Shown here: piece after piece, positions 35,445-53,567 of the stretch
Numbering within the stretch: position 1 is the stretch's first letter
Layout: each line of letters starts with the position of its first letter
Source of the DNA: Crambe crambe
Taxonomy: Eukaryota; Porifera; Demospongiae; Poecilosclerida; Crambeidae
DNA length: 64,000 nt
NCBI GenBank assembly: GCA_963924555.1
Contig: OZ004596.1
Location: 5,404,139 to 5,468,138, forward strand
Reading direction: 5' to 3'
Program-made: the position numbers and the translations under genes
The notes under the pieces: generated by a model
Seen by the model: only the letters and a program-made list of their open reading frames with translations
Database searches by the model: none
What the model was told of the DNA's origin: nothing

Positions 35445-35688
35445 ATAGATGTAGATAAGGGGTGGCTTTGGGGGCTAAAGCCCCCCCCCACATTTTAGCA
35501 ATAATATTGAAAATTTTATTTAAATTGTCCAAGTATGCATTCTACACTACAGTAACTGTTACGACAAATGAATTAACATATCTGAAGCTAAATGAATGAA
35601 TTGCTACATTTATTCCTCCTCACTCTGTGGGAGGAGGCACATCCAGCTGCTTATGCAGCCATATTGGCATGTATACTACAGCCCTTAG

Positions 35689-35722
<34 letters not shown>

Positions 35723-35749
35723 ACCCTATCAAGGTTATCTACACCCCTG
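35445..35749. mobile_element. MITE-like insertion with poly-C tract in copy B exon 1
   Basis: Alignment of copies A and B shows a clean 305-base insertion. It is flanked by TGGACC on both sides (35439-35444, 35750-35755), present once in copy A, so a 6-base target duplication fits. The ends are inverted-repeat-like: atagatgtagataa at the left and the complement of caggggtgtagataa at the right. A run of about 34 C lies at 35689-35722. G/C-rich subterminal tracts resemble those of the hAT element at 512-945. Confidence 0.65.
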
Positions 35750-36159
35750 TGGACCCTTACCAGGACACCCTCTGGAGGCGGTCCATCTATTGCATCTTGC
35801 AGGCTACGAGTTTGTAACTGAAGTTCTTCATCTGAATTCCCTTTTAGGCTTACGATCACTTCAGCTTTGTATGCGGTCGACATAGTATAGACTACGTAGG
35901 TTACATAGTCTGAATTACAATTTAAAATTAGTTTTAAAAAAAAAAGAAAAAAGATTTTGGCCTATGTACATGCGCATGCGTAGTCGGAAATGTAAGTTTA
36001 ACGATTACGGGTACCAAGCTTTGTAGTCAGTCTTTGTTGTTGTTGTTTTTGTTTTTGGTGGTTTTGTTTGTTCCTTTTCTGTTTCTCTTCGGTATTTTTG
36101 TTTATCTTTTCATAATCAGAATTCAGGTGCTCAAAAAATATATTTATACACGTGTATCC

Positions 36160-37416
36160 TCAATCCATGACAAGCACAGCTCTTCCATTCACTAAGCCTT
36201 TCTCCAAGTACTTGAGTGCCTGTGTTGCTTCATTCAACTTATATTCCTTAATAGGAGGTGAACTTATTTTGGACTTCACTATCACCTTCACCAATTCTTC
36301 AAGGTCACCAAATGAACCAACGAAGTTCCCCGTGTGCATTGAAGCGCTTAGAGTAGCTAGAGGGAGTTGAAGTTCACCTAATCCTCCATAAAGACCAACC
36401 ATAACATGGATACCACAGTTAGCCAATATACCAACACAAAGCTTGAATGTTTCAGATGAATTCACAATGTCCAGGATAATATCAGGCTTGAAGTGAAATT
36501 CCTCCTCAAACTTTTCAATTTGCTGATCCACTGTGTCTTCTGGGGACAGGAGAAATGTGTTGTGAACAAGCCCAGAATTCTTCACAGCTTCTATCTTCTT
36601 TTGGTTAATATCCACGCCTATCACTTTAATCCCATCATTTCCACCCAGACAAAAGGGGAGGAGCTTCAGAGCCCACTGACCCACCCCTCCCAATCCACAT
36701 ACAGCCACAATAATGTCCCTCTTCCACTTACGCACTCTGTTGGCAACCTGCACGGACCTCTTCACAGCAGAAAAAGCAGTGAGGGCACCACAGGGCAAGA
36801 GGGCAGCCAAAGAGAAAGGAACACTCTCAGGACACTTCAGGAGATAGCAGTAATCTACAACCTGCACAAACTCGGCATATCCACCATCGTTACAAAAGCC
36901 CAGCTCTTTGGAAATTACAGGGCAGTGATTGTAATCACCTGCTTCACAGACTGGACAACTGCCACAGCCACACCAAGGGTATACTATAACTCTGTCTCCC
37001 ACAGAGAAACGGCCTTTCTTTGAAGCCTTCTTCCCCATAACATGGACCAATCCTGCTATCTCATGTCCTGGAACAATTGGATAGCCCATATTTGGACGTT
37101 CAGAAAATTTAAGGAGGTCGTCTTCATGCTTACCAATCTGTTAAAAATAATATTTTTAATTACTCAGGAGGTAGTTAGTTAATATTATGTCATGCATAGT
37201 CAGGCATGAATATCTGGTATACCAAAATTTAATTACTACCTTGTAGTGCCCTTGCCAAAGGTGCAGGTCAGAGTGGCAGACGCCAGCAGCCCGAATCTTG
37301 ACCAGGACACCCTCAGGAGGTAGTTTGTCTATGGCATCTTGCACACTACGAGTTTGCAGCTGAAGTGCGTCGTCTGGTTTCCCCCTGGGGCTGACGATAA
37401 CTGCAGCCTTGTACAT
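36160..37416 (-). CDS. Zinc-dependent alcohol dehydrogenase-like protein, copy C
   Basis: Exons 36160-37137 and 37240-37416 give 384 residues. It has the same fold and motifs as copy A: AAGVCHSDLHLWQGHYK, PGHEIAGLV, the structural zinc loop CGCGSCPVCEAGDYNHC, LLPCGALTAFSA and the Rossmann motif VCGLGGVGQWALKLL. It ends NGRAVLVMD. The intron position is identical to that of copies A and B but the intron is short (102 bases) and unrelated in sequence to theirs. Identity with copy A looks moderate, so the A-C duplication is old. The 3' flank (ctcaaaaaatatat...) is shared with copy B. Confidence 0.88.
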
Positions 37417-37677
37417 TGCTAGGGTCCGGTTCTAAGCTTCTTTCCAATATTAAATATTATAATAAAGCATTGTGGGGCGCGGCGAGCGCGAACATTTCGC
37501 GTATTCGGTTTCATAATTCTTATTGAGAAGAGAATCAATTCCAACATAAGCAATAAGCATTGGTGATAAATGGATATAAGTGGTTATATGAAAAGATAGT
37601 GAAGCATAGTCATAGAAAATGGGCCGTAGTTATGAGCCACTGTTTTTGAGCCAGTAGTAAGGAGTCAGTCGACTGAC

Positions 37678-42145
<4,468 letters not shown>

Positions 42146-42492
42146 CTTCTAATGCAGAGTGTTGCAGTGGGATCTAAAGATAAAATTACAACTACTAAAT
42201 ACAACAATCAACAGAGCTGTGGGAAGTAAAGGGACTAACCAACCGGGCTTCTTCTTCCTTAAGATCAGACCATGTGTATTATTCCACGCATGCGTACAGG
42301 GCAGCAGCTGCAATCTTCCGCGCGCGCTAAGCTTAAGACGCGACGACACACATATTACGACATGACATGCGCGCGCAATTATATGGATCGACCACGCCCA
42401 TAAGATTGAGCAGAGCGATGAATATTATTTCTGCTAAACAACCACTTTGTTCAAGCTAGCTTGCAAATAATCTATCTTTTTCAAGTGTTAGG
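42146..42492. promoter_or_regulatory. Bidirectional promoter, PIWI/PX-SH3-SH2 gene
   Basis: 347 bases lie between divergent start codons. A CpG-dense core (about 42317-42375, with cgcgcgcgctaagc and gcgcgcaatt) stands out in otherwise AT-rich DNA. The promoter role is inferred. Confidence 0.5.
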
Positions 42493-45400
42493 ATGAATTT
42501 TGCAGAGACAAACCACAGTCCCACTTCCGAAAATGAAGAAAATGAAGAACCTGAAAGACCTTGGGTCAAATCAGTTGCAGTTCCTGAGAGCATCAAGAGA
42601 AAGATACCCTCAAAACATTATGTAAGTTATTTGTTTATTTGAGTGCAACCAGGCGTAAGGAGGGGCTGTCCTGTTTAATCACTGTGCATAGGTATAGAGC
42701 TAAATCCAGGCAGCATAGTGATACTTATTCTTGTACAGTGACATTAGTGATGCTACATTTACATTTACTAGGATTGTAGCTCCACCTGTGTATTGAGTCT
42801 AGCAATATGTGTATGTAATACACCACCTTTGCATGGCATACAAATATTATTAGGCTAACCCATCTCCACAGCAATCAGGTGTAATGAATATATCCACTAA
42901 TATAAAATGCAGATGTTGAGTCTAGGTGATAATACAATTATATGACACTATAGAAGCGAAGGAGTAGCGATTTAATGGTGTATTGTGGATGTGTGGAGAA
43001 CTAGAACTGATTGTTGGGCTTGTGCATGTAGTAAATGGATCTGGGTGTGTCACCTCTATCGTGCCTTCAGATCTCTAAGAGGTCGCATGTACCTTTGCTC
43101 TTGCAGTTGCCAATTTTCCACTTAATGAAGCTACACATCTTTTGTGCCACTTATTAAGAGCTGATGATCTTAATTCCAGATAGAGTGTTAATGAGAGTAG
43201 AGGTCTGTCACAGGAAAGGGGTATTTATCATGATTTATCAAGTACCCTTTTTGTTCAAATACAGGTCTATAAGGTGGTGGTGGACTGGACGAATGGAAAA
43301 AACATCATCATTTATCGTAAATACAGTCTTTTCTTCGATTTTGTTGTAAGTCAATCTGATAAAATGCCAAAGTAGAGCTTTTCTGTAAATGGAGAAGTGG
43401 TGTACGTAAAAAGTTCATATAAGTGTTCAACTAAGGATGAGATTACCAAAAGAAATCACCATTGTATCTTAATTACATACAACTCTTACAGTCCTTGTAT
43501 TGTATAGAGAAACATGCTGCTTTCCTTCTGTGGAGAAATGAGGTTTTCTTAGATGTGTAGTGGGAGTAATGCATGTGTGAGTACACGTTATAATAGTCAA
43601 GGAGGACAGAAAAAAGAAGGGTAAGGTAGTGATTATAATAACACACTATCCAGCAGCTGACTAGAGAGATGGGATGCAATGTAATAGTTAATTACACTAG
43701 CAGATATGCAGCCAACCAGTCATTTGAAGAATGTGTAGGATTCTTAATTAACTGCAATGACTGCTTTCTGAGGTCAGAAGGATTTACTTGGTTTCTGTTG
43801 GTATTATGCATGTGAAGCAATTACCACTACTAACTATCTGACGTTGGTCATCAGAGAATGATTTGAAATATCATCCACTCCTGCTCGTGCATTCAAAGTG
43901 TGCCTTCATTAGCAGATGGAAGCCATTGCAAGACATTTAAAAACATTTCACACACTGTTTTGAAAGATTAATCATGCTCTTTTGGGGTGTGTTAATGTAT
44001 AGAAATGCTCTTTCCCATAGTGGAGAGTAAGTATGGTGACGTGTCCCAAAGCTATGGTATACATTTAATCCACAATATCTCTCCATCATAGTGTGTGTTA
44101 GATCTAACATGGTCAGTTTTTGGACACAGGCACTAAAGTGTGCAGACTGCAATATTTAAGCCATTATCTCATGCATCCCATACATGGAGAGTGTTTCCAT
44201 AGTAATAGTTTCCATATGAACATGCCTCATTGGAGCAGCACTCCATACCTGACTGTGCCTCTTCCCCCACTGATCACACCCAGTTGGTTTCGGAATTTAC
44301 TTTTGACAGAGAATTCTTCAAAGGAATGTGTCACATGATAATATCATCATATCACCTGCATATCACATTCTTATGAAAACACTCTCTTGCACACTATGAG
44401 CCAGAACTCTGCAGATCAGAACCTCAAGGTTTAAAAACCCACTAGTGATCCAAAAACATCTGAGAATCAACAAAGCTAAATACCACAAGCTTGAATGGGG
44501 TGGTTTATTATTTGATGGAATTCTCTGGTGAATAGTGATGGTATGTAAACACTTATCCCTTCAAGAGTTGAAATAAGCTATCATTCTCCTTGATCGTTTC
44601 TTGCTGCAGATAAAACTGAATCAACTTGTGGCTAAGCTCTATCCTTCAGAACCAAAGAAAAACTTCCAACTTCCTGAGCTACCAGGTAAGAAGAAACCCT
44701 GATCTCTTAAAAGTATGAGATGTACTGTAAGATACTAAGAGGGAGTCCCTGACCTTATTCCTCGTTAAATAAATACTAGAAGGGTAGCATGTGAAACTTG
44801 ATCTGTCTGCCCATGCTGATAAACACCAGGTTGTATTCTGAACCCATCATAATGGGTGGTGATAAATTTGAACGAATCAATGTTTACCTCTTCTCTTACA
44901 GTATTTGACCTCTGGTCAGTCAATTCAGCTGTGTTGATGGATGCCTCACTCAAAATAATCAAATTAAAGTTGGCAGAATTTGACCAAATGCTTGCAAACT
45001 GAGAACAATGTGACTGTCTGATAATAGCTTTGGGATGAGAGATGACAGTGGTGCATGCATGAAAATCCTAGATCTTTATGCCAACAAGAGTCATTGTAGC
45101 TGCAAACTTTTAAATTCCCTAGCTCGTTAATCAGAAGAAGAAATGACATGTGATTCTTTGATCTTTGCATCAGCTGATCAGCATACATACTTGTAACGTC
45201 ATAGCCTGAGGCAGTCACTAGGATAAGCACTGAGAGTCACTTTGTTGCTTCAAATGAAGAGATTAGTATCTTGTCCATGCCCCCTTAGCTCAAAAAATGA
45301 TAATAATGTGTCTTATTCCTCAGGGCGTGTTCTCTTCGGACGCACCGAAGTACACCAGGTGGCAGAGAAGAGAAGGAGAAAAATTGAAGAATTTTGTCAA

Positions 45401-48400
45401 GTAAAAAAAAATTCAAATCCCTTGTTGATTAGCATTAAGGAGAGTATGTGTCCTCCTAGGCTACTAGCTTTTCCTGTTGGTAAATCACAGGGGGGATTCC
45501 TGACTACCACAGGAGGGCTGCATGTAGTGACCTCACACCATACGACTGCTATAGTCCTTTTAATAGGGCATCTTTGCATCAGCATATTTGGAATGAAAAA
45601 AAGGTTTCTGGTTCTGGTGATAGTTGATGTTCAAATAAGTCAAGGAGGAAAGGATGTAGCAATATGGAATCTATCTTTTGATTCTAATGATTACTGTTGT
45701 TATTGTGTTATTGTTGTTGTTGTTGTTGTTGTTGTTGTCAATAGAAAGTGATAGAATTACCTCCAGAGATCTCCCGAACCCACCTGGTCCTTGGTTTCTT
45801 CAATACTTGGCCGGATGACACTCTTCTGAAAAAGTAAGTTGCTCCAGTAAGGAAGGACTTTGTTTAAATTAAGTCAGCTATCTAGCCTATAATAACCAAA
45901 CCTTAACCACTGCCACTTGAATCTGAGAGAGTGGTCACTCTTCATACCACATTACTGGGATCGTCCTTGAAGACAGAAATTGGTGCACCTTTAGGGTGGT
46001 TAAGTATCCAGTTTATACTTCGACCACTGCTATTATTGGAGTGGTCACTCTGTGCCACATAAACATACAGGGCGTTTTTTTGTCTCAACTCAGACTTTTA
46101 AGCTGGATCTATAAACATATACTTCTAGCCTTTATTGCATCACTGAAGAGTGCAAGGTATTCAACTTGCACTCACTTTACAATCATAAGGATTCAGTTTG
46201 CATCTTCAGCAAAAATATTAAAGCAATATGCGGAATAAAATATGCTTTGACTTGTGGGAGGCATAAAGTTTGTTTTGGTGGCCATATCCTGGTTGCAGTC
46301 TGAGCTGAGGGATCTTGATTCAAGTTTGTTTTGCTTGCCCTTTTGCCATATCTTTCTCCTGAGCGACTAGCCTCTTAGAGGACCCTACGTGCATCTTGTT
46401 TGAATAAGCAATGCCTTATTCACTTCCACTACGGCCTAATAGATCCCTCATTGGGTATGGCATCTACAGAAATTGTAGGGGTGTACAATAGTCATGGAAC
46501 TAAAGGCACGTTCACATTTCTAATGTGTCGTGGTTCCCATGCCATTGCAAGAAAGAGTCTCATAATATCAGCAATAGTGAAAACTGTTGAATCCACATTC
46601 TGCAGCCTCAATGGTCCATGAGATATTATATGTAGTTTTCACTCCCACAGAGAACATTATAATATTATTATAGTATACTAAAATCAGTATAAGTATTAGT
46701 ATAATACTAAGATAAGTATACTAAGATTAGTATATTTTAGGTATACTAATATCATACTAATTATACTAGTATGCTGAGATTAGGTGTTCAAAGTATCCTG
46801 AGCAGTAACCAATTCTTATTCCCTTCTCCTCCACAGACCTTTTGGACGACACTCGCATGTCATTTCAGCTCCGGTAATCGCAGCACCTGGGGGACCTCGT
46901 TCCAAGTCTTCATCTCCTTGTGAGAGCGTCACCTCTTCCTCCAAGTTATCGGTCACTTCTCTTCCTGAAAATTGCACAACATCATCATCCTATAGGAACA
47001 CCTCCCTCTCTCCCTCACCTCCGCCCATCACTTCTCCCACTAGTGAGTTCAGGACCAATTCTCAGCAGCCCTAGCCCTAGCCCTAGCCCTCCCCCCCACC
47101 CCACCCACCCCACACCCCTATAGTATCTAAAGTGGAGTATTGATGGTCTGACCGAAATTAATATGGCAGTCCAATCTCTTAATCCAATTCCACAGTCTGA
47201 ATTATTCTGAAATTTCAGTAATTTCAAGAAGGGAGTGTTTATTACCATGAGGGGGAGTTACATGCATGTGTTCAGAATGATTTGACATCTGCACATTCTC
47301 TTACTATTTTGAACGGCTTTAAGGATCACTGACCTAACATAGTGGACATAGTTGAGGATTCTTCTTGTACTTGTCACAAGCCTAATAATAGCAATTGCTG
47401 TGAATCTGGCATGCATGTCATTTGACCTCCACACACACCTACGCTTCCCTATTTCTCTGCATGTCAACTTGAAGAGCTTCATAATAAGTATTTCGGTACA
47501 GATTCTTGTAAGATGCAGCCCCTCAGCTTTCTACCATACAACTGAACTTCCATATCCGTGACCCCAATCAAACATCAAAAGTTCAAATAGCGTGGTTGTT
47601 GTTATTAACAGTTTACCAGAAAAGGAATCAAGACGTTCTTTGTTTATACTTCTAAGTCCAGTGAAGTATCCTGGCTATTGATATGGAAGACTATAAGCTT
47701 TGAAATCTATATTCATTACTTATGTAGTCATCTCAGGTGACATTCTCACCAGAAATATTTAGGCTTGGTAATTGTAGAATCAGGTCGAGGGGGTGTTTTG
47801 GGGGCAAACCCAGTTGACCCAGTCGAGTCAAGGCAGTCCCCTATGAAGCTGTTTACTTCATTGTGGGTAAAAATTAGAGGTTTTGAGAGTTTCTGCAAGT
47901 GCTTGGGTGATTATACCTCCTTATTTCATGTTGCCATGTCACTATTTCCTCCAAGCCACTACACGGCCTGTTAAAGAAGGAAGAGGTTTATAAATAATTA
48001 AATCAAGCTTAGTGGACTTGGGACTCAAATAAACCAACAAGATCGTATCATTGTACCAGAGATATATAGGCTTTACACACCACAAGCGCTTCTTTGGCTC
48101 CAGTGGGACTCTTTGGGGTTGAACACAGACATCTGCAACCATGGAGAACTTATAAGTGCCAAGTGCCTCCATCTGGCAACCCAGACACCATCACAATACT
48201 TTTTATCTCCCATTGGACTTAAAAGGCCAACTTTGATCCCATGCCAAGGAGCAATTAACAAGAGCTGCAGGGAAATTTTTTATACATTTCATAATAACTT
48301 TTATTGATAATAATAATTGTTTACATCATTGCTAATCTCCAAAATGGAGGTAATGCAAGAACAATGTTGATATTAAATGTAGGGGAACTACACTCATGAA

Positions 48401-51400
48401 ATAAGCAATTACTGGTCATGTGGTTATACAGAGCTAGAGGAAGCCTCATAAGTTGTAGGAGCATATAAAAGCAGCTGCTGGCACTCAATCTTGCTAGTGC
48501 CAAGAAGCTAAAGAAGTGATTGCATAGTACACTATTAGCTTATAACAGAATTATCTGCTGCATTATAGTATAAACCAGCATAGGCTGTACTGTTGCAATA
48601 CTGTATATCTACTTGAGTCTCCTGAAACTAGCACAGCTGCCATTGGATTGCATCAGAAGCAGCTGCATTGAGGAATGATGGCTCTTGTTCTGCCTATTCC
48701 CACAATCCCTGCAATTCCTTTGTTCTATCCTCGTAAGTTTTGCTAATGGCATGCAGCTGCTGTGTGCTAATAAGCATGCAGCTGTACTACTTACTAGTAA
48801 GCTCTAATTTATACATAATTGGCCACTAACAGGTTGTCATTACTGCATGGTCTATAAGAGGAAGGGCCAACGTTGAGCTCTAAGATCAAGTTTCAAAGCA
48901 ATGACAAAAAAGCAATGACAAAAGCTCAACACTGATGATTGACTGCTGGCTGGCCATCCATGCCACATGATTCTAGAAGGTCCATGTCATTTAAGCATGT
49001 ATGAGAAGATGGATTTAAACTTTTGATTTCCACTATGCATTAGTACGCTGGTACATGGTCCATGTTTCCAGCTGGCTCTGCTACAATGAGCCATTGACAC
49101 CGTTTGCTATATAAAACTCCTAGACTAAATAACTGACCACCTCCCCCAACATGAAGCCAGTCAAAATATCCTTCACAGTGGATATGTTATAAGTAATTGG
49201 GAGCAAACTCAGCATCTTCTCCCAAAAATAGATGTAATTACAATAATCACATGACACACGTCTCTATCTCATCATTGAACTTGGTGTTCAAATAAATTTA
49301 ACATGGTATGAAAAATATTTTAATGACATTTTTCATCTGAATGAAGCAAATTTCAATGCTATAGGATTGGAATGACTTACATGATTTTAGATGACATGAA
49401 TTATTACACAGGTATGCATTGCTTAGCTTTACTAAGCCATCCTTGCTCTGTTTCACTAGCATTACCATCTATACTGCAATAAATTTTACTCCAATGGCTG
49501 GCATGGAGCCACAAGTAAATCCAGCTAACTAATCTTGTTTGTGCAGTTATACCACACATATCGGGACAAGAAGTGGACTATGTAGTGGCCTACAACCGAC
49601 TTTCCTTATTCTCTGTAGATTGTACCCCATTTCACACTTTCTCCTTATTCTACCTAATTAAACCACAGTTTTTGTCTGGTGCATGTGAAATCGTGTTGTA
49701 GTGTGTGCTACTAACTAAACCTCAATCCTTAATTCAAATATTCGAATATCCAAACAAGGTTTTATGCGAAATCATGCTAGATTCAAACAAGGCAGGTTGG
49801 TAATGTAGTGGTGAGGCACTTGGTGGGTTGCTGTCTGCCACTTACAGCTCAGTGTTATCAAAACTTGTCATCAAAGCAGACCAACGCAAGGTGGAGTTGA
49901 GGAAACCATGGCCACTGAATGTGGGGGAGTAAACTTAATTTTGGTTGAAGGCCAATTTCTCTTTGGTCTTAATTGGTCAGAATGATTTCATCTAGTTGGA
50001 TTCAAAGGTGTAAAGTAGTTGGTTTGTAGACTCATCTCTTCCCTGCTTTGCAGTCTCATTTATCACGTACCGTATACGAGTTAAATTTGGCGGTGTATTA
50101 AATTTGACGGTTTGGCGGTCCGTCTTGGAACCGCCAATAATAATGACCGCCAATATCTATAGCTAGGCGCCAGGCTACGGGCTGGGGGTGGGGCTTGAGT
50201 GTATATTGTGGAACAGTGCAAGACTACTAGCTAGCTCCGTTTCCAGCTATTTTGCGATCGTGATGTCTCTTTGAAAGTTCTTGAAGAAGGAGGAAGTGAG
50301 CAGGCAGCTGACAGTCACATCAATCTTGGAATGTTGCCAACGTTGCCATCTGATATTACTGCAACAGCATATGGGGTCCCCGAGTTTCCTTCTTCCCATG
50401 GATCAGCTGAATAACTCCCCCACATTTGGATTTCAGATAGTTTTGTATACGTAATAGCCTCGAACACAACTAGTCAAGTGAAACTCCATGGCTTGCTCCT
50501 GGCTTGCTAGCTCCTGAATGCAATGCGCGCGCAAGTACACGACAACGCGCTGCCGCCAATAATAATGTCTGCCAAAAGCCTTCCACGGTACAAACGCCAA
50601 ATAAAACTCCCGCCAAAATTAACTCGTATACGGTAGTCCTTTTGGAGTTGGACTTACAAAGTTCCTGCTAAAAAGTTGATATAGTTATTAATAACTTGCT
50701 AAGGTAGAAGTGATGACAAGTAAAGGTCAGAGCCTTCCAACCATACTGATTTATCAGAAATTTAGGCAAAGTCACTATACACATCATAATTATTGATATT
50801 ACTTAAAAATGGCTGAAAATACTGAAATTCATGGTAAAAATACTGAAAATGAGACAATTTATATTGAAATCAAAAGATCGGAGGCACTGAAAGTTTACTC
50901 TGCACATACATAAGTAATGACACTGAATTGTGTCATACAATGTAAGAATTTATACGGTTTCCTCCTCTCCTTGAGTTTATGTTGGACAAGGCTTGAGTTT
51001 TATGCTGGACAGTGCTGGTACAGTGGCTGGTACAATGGAGGGGGGGGGGAGAGCTTGGAAACATGCCACTATTCAATTAACAGTAGAGACGGTACATAAT
51101 ATTTGGTAGGAGGAGAACATGCCACAATCTAAACTTGAAAAAGTCTCGGTGCACACATTAACTAAACATTTGGCATGCATACGACTTCAATCACGAAGTC
51201 CTTCCTCAAGAGGAAGCAGCTGACACACCAGGGTGGAATTATAATATTATGAAAGTATATCCCTAATTGCATCTCCCTCTCCCCTGCCCCTCCTCTCTCC
51301 CTTGCCCCTCCCTCCTCTCCCTTGCCCCTCCCTCCTCTCCCTTGCAGCAATGGAGGCTATTATCTCTCATCCCGACGAGATGGAGCATCTGGAACAATAT

Positions 51401-53534
51401 CACGTCATCGCCAACTATGAGAGAAAGGACTCGCACCAAGTCAGCCTGGTCATCAACCAGCTGGTCCACGTCATCGAAAAACATGATACGGGTAAGTATT
51501 GCCAGCTGCTCTAGCTATGTGGGCCAATCACTGCTTGATCTATAGACTTGGGGTCATTTAGCTGGAGTATCCCCACCAATCACAAGCCTCACCAAATGCC
51601 AATCATGTTTTATCATCATCATCACAATTTCACCCTAACTGTGCCCCATATTTATTCCTAAGTTGCTCAATGTATTACATCAGAGTTTAATTGAAAAAGA
51701 GTGTTAACTTTTTTGTGCAATTACAAAGCATTACTAGTACTTGATGTTTCAGCTTGTAGGAGAACATTTCACAGTCTCCTACAAAGTGTTCATGTAATGG
51801 AACATCAGTTAGTCCCCATTAAATTAACAGCTCCTAAATGAGGTCACTTGGTCCTTCTCAGTTCCTTTTCCTTATTCGTCCCTAGCACATCCGTGACCTC
51901 ATGCTGTACCTTAAAAGCCTCTCAGACTAAATAACATACAAGTCTGTAGGTAAAGGGTCTTCTTTTTGAAGTGTCGTAACCATTACCTCACTTCCCTTAC
52001 TCAGCAAAGCTGGCGCGACACTGCATTCACGCTAGACTAAACTACAGCTTACATCACGACACATTTTACCTTCCGCACTGCACGAGCAGCTGCTTTGATG
52101 ACTCTACATCCCTTGGCATCCATCCAGTGCTGTAACAATCCAGCTGTTTATACAGTTGTGCATTGTATGTTGAGACTAACAAAGGTATTAGCTGGACCTG
52201 CCCTGAGACTATAAAATGCTATTGCATGATCTTCTTTTTCCTGTAAGGCAGTCACTATTCCAAGAGAGTTGAAAAACAAAGGCTTTTAGTCGAAATCAGA
52301 AATCAGTATAGACTCCAGCAGCTAACTAGTTAGTAACTAAGTACTGCCTAGCTCTCTTTAACAAGCTAGCTAGCTAGGTAGTCCTCTTTCTCTGATATCT
52401 CTCTAACTACTCTATGCTCTATCGACTGACTTGTAACTGAATTGAGTATGAATAATGTACGTTCTTCCGGGCATGCACGAAAGTCCAAAGTACGTGTGAC
52501 CATCTCCGATACTTATGTGTCTCTAGGTTGGTGGATGGTTATGTCAGATGATGAACAGGGATATGCCCCAGCATCTTTCCTGGAGCCGGTAGAGGGAAGT
52601 GGTTCTGATAGAGACATACATCCAGAGGATGACATCAGTCAAGGTGAGCAACTGTGTAGTATGATTCTGTGGGCGGGGCTTGTTGGTAGAGAGAGAGAGA
52701 GAGAGAGAGAGAGTTTTACTACTGAAATGGCAGGTTGGGCTGTGCCTAGAATGCAATGCTAAGTATATTACACACGGAGATATGTGACAAATGGATGCGC
52801 ACTCACTCCACCACTAAATAGTTGAATTAATGTTCTCCCAGGACAACACCCCATCCTTGACTACGCCCGCCAGCAAGCCCAGTCCTTCTCGTAGCACTCA
52901 CACCCCCACCCATGTAAATATTGTACTCAGTTATCTGATTAGTGGAATTTTTTTCGTGGGGATCTCATAATAGCAATGGTAGACTGCCATTCCCCAAGTT
53001 ATTTTTTGTGGGTATTAAAGTTCAATTATTACACCCATAACTGCTGGTACTCTAGAGGAGCAAATTTTGCCCACAGAATCTTACCTGGAGATTTAAATGT
53101 GTAGTGTATGAAGCAATGGAGACCTACATTGCTGAGAATGACGATGAGATTACGATGAAGGCTGGGGACAGAGTGGACGTCATCAGCAAGTCCATGGATG
53201 GCTGGTGGAAGATAAGGTGAGTCATATGATAGGGTCACATGACAGGGTCACATGACAAGGGAGTATAGCAGGAAAACTTTATGGGGGGTTCTTAATAATA
53301 GTGATTCACATTTGCAAAACCATTGATCTATGTCTGACAGTGTGTCCATTAAACTCTGTGTGTTTGCATCCATAAGTCTGAGAGTGTTGCTAATCACAGC
53401 CAGAGTTTAGTCTGAGAGTAAATCTGTTTACTGTTCTCCTGTGTGAGTGTGTCCTATTTGGACAAAGAGACTGAACTCTTCACCCTTACCTGGTGTTTTC
53501 TTTGTGTCTCGCATTGTCAGACACTGCTGGCATG

Positions 53535-53567
<33 letters not shown>

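Larger units (their letters stand above)
34438..35883 (-). pseudogene. ADH-like pseudogene, copy B (chimeric, broken)
   Basis: Only the first exon and the last ~67 codons of exon 2 survive. Exon 1 (about 35387-35883) starts ATG and matches copy A (AEVIVSLKG, then ELQLQTRSLQDAIDG), but a 305-base insertion at 35445-35749 splits it. The exon 2 remnant (34438-34638) reads GNFVGSFGDLEELVKV and LEKGLVNGRAVLVMD, as in copy C and unlike copy A. About 775 bases of exon 2, including the nucleotide-binding region, are gone, and the remnant runs straight into intron-like sequence matching the copy A intron. It cannot make a working enzyme. Confidence 0.85.
42622..46836. other. First five introns of the PX-SH3-SH2 gene
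   Basis: Five introns separate small PX exons. I see no second gene or clear mobile element in them. Simple repeats are a GTT run (45705-45737) next to a splice acceptor and a TATACTAA-type stretch near 46700. Confidence 0.4.
47043..51347. other. 4.3-kb intron of the PX-SH3-SH2 gene
   Basis: It separates the PX-coding exons from the first SH3 exon. It holds a short CCCTAG array at its 5' end, a 568-base MITE and a pyrimidine tandem repeat at its 3' end. I see no other conserved coding frame on either strand. Confidence 0.45.

Noticed and set aside
35592-35885. Poly-proline / poly-glycine frames
   Set aside because: They come from the ~34-base C run in the MITE inside the ADH pseudogene.
47067-47090. 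Interstitial telomere repeat
   Set aside because: The unit is CCCTAG, not the animal telomere CCCTAA, and only four copies occur. Treated as a simple repeat.
52842-52914. Possible extra exon (DNTPSLTTPASKPSPS...) in the PX-SH3-SH2 gene
   Set aside because: The acceptor and donor look usable and one frame is Pro/Ser-rich, but the upstream exon ends in phase 1, which puts a stop in this exon. The two neighbouring exons join cleanly without it.
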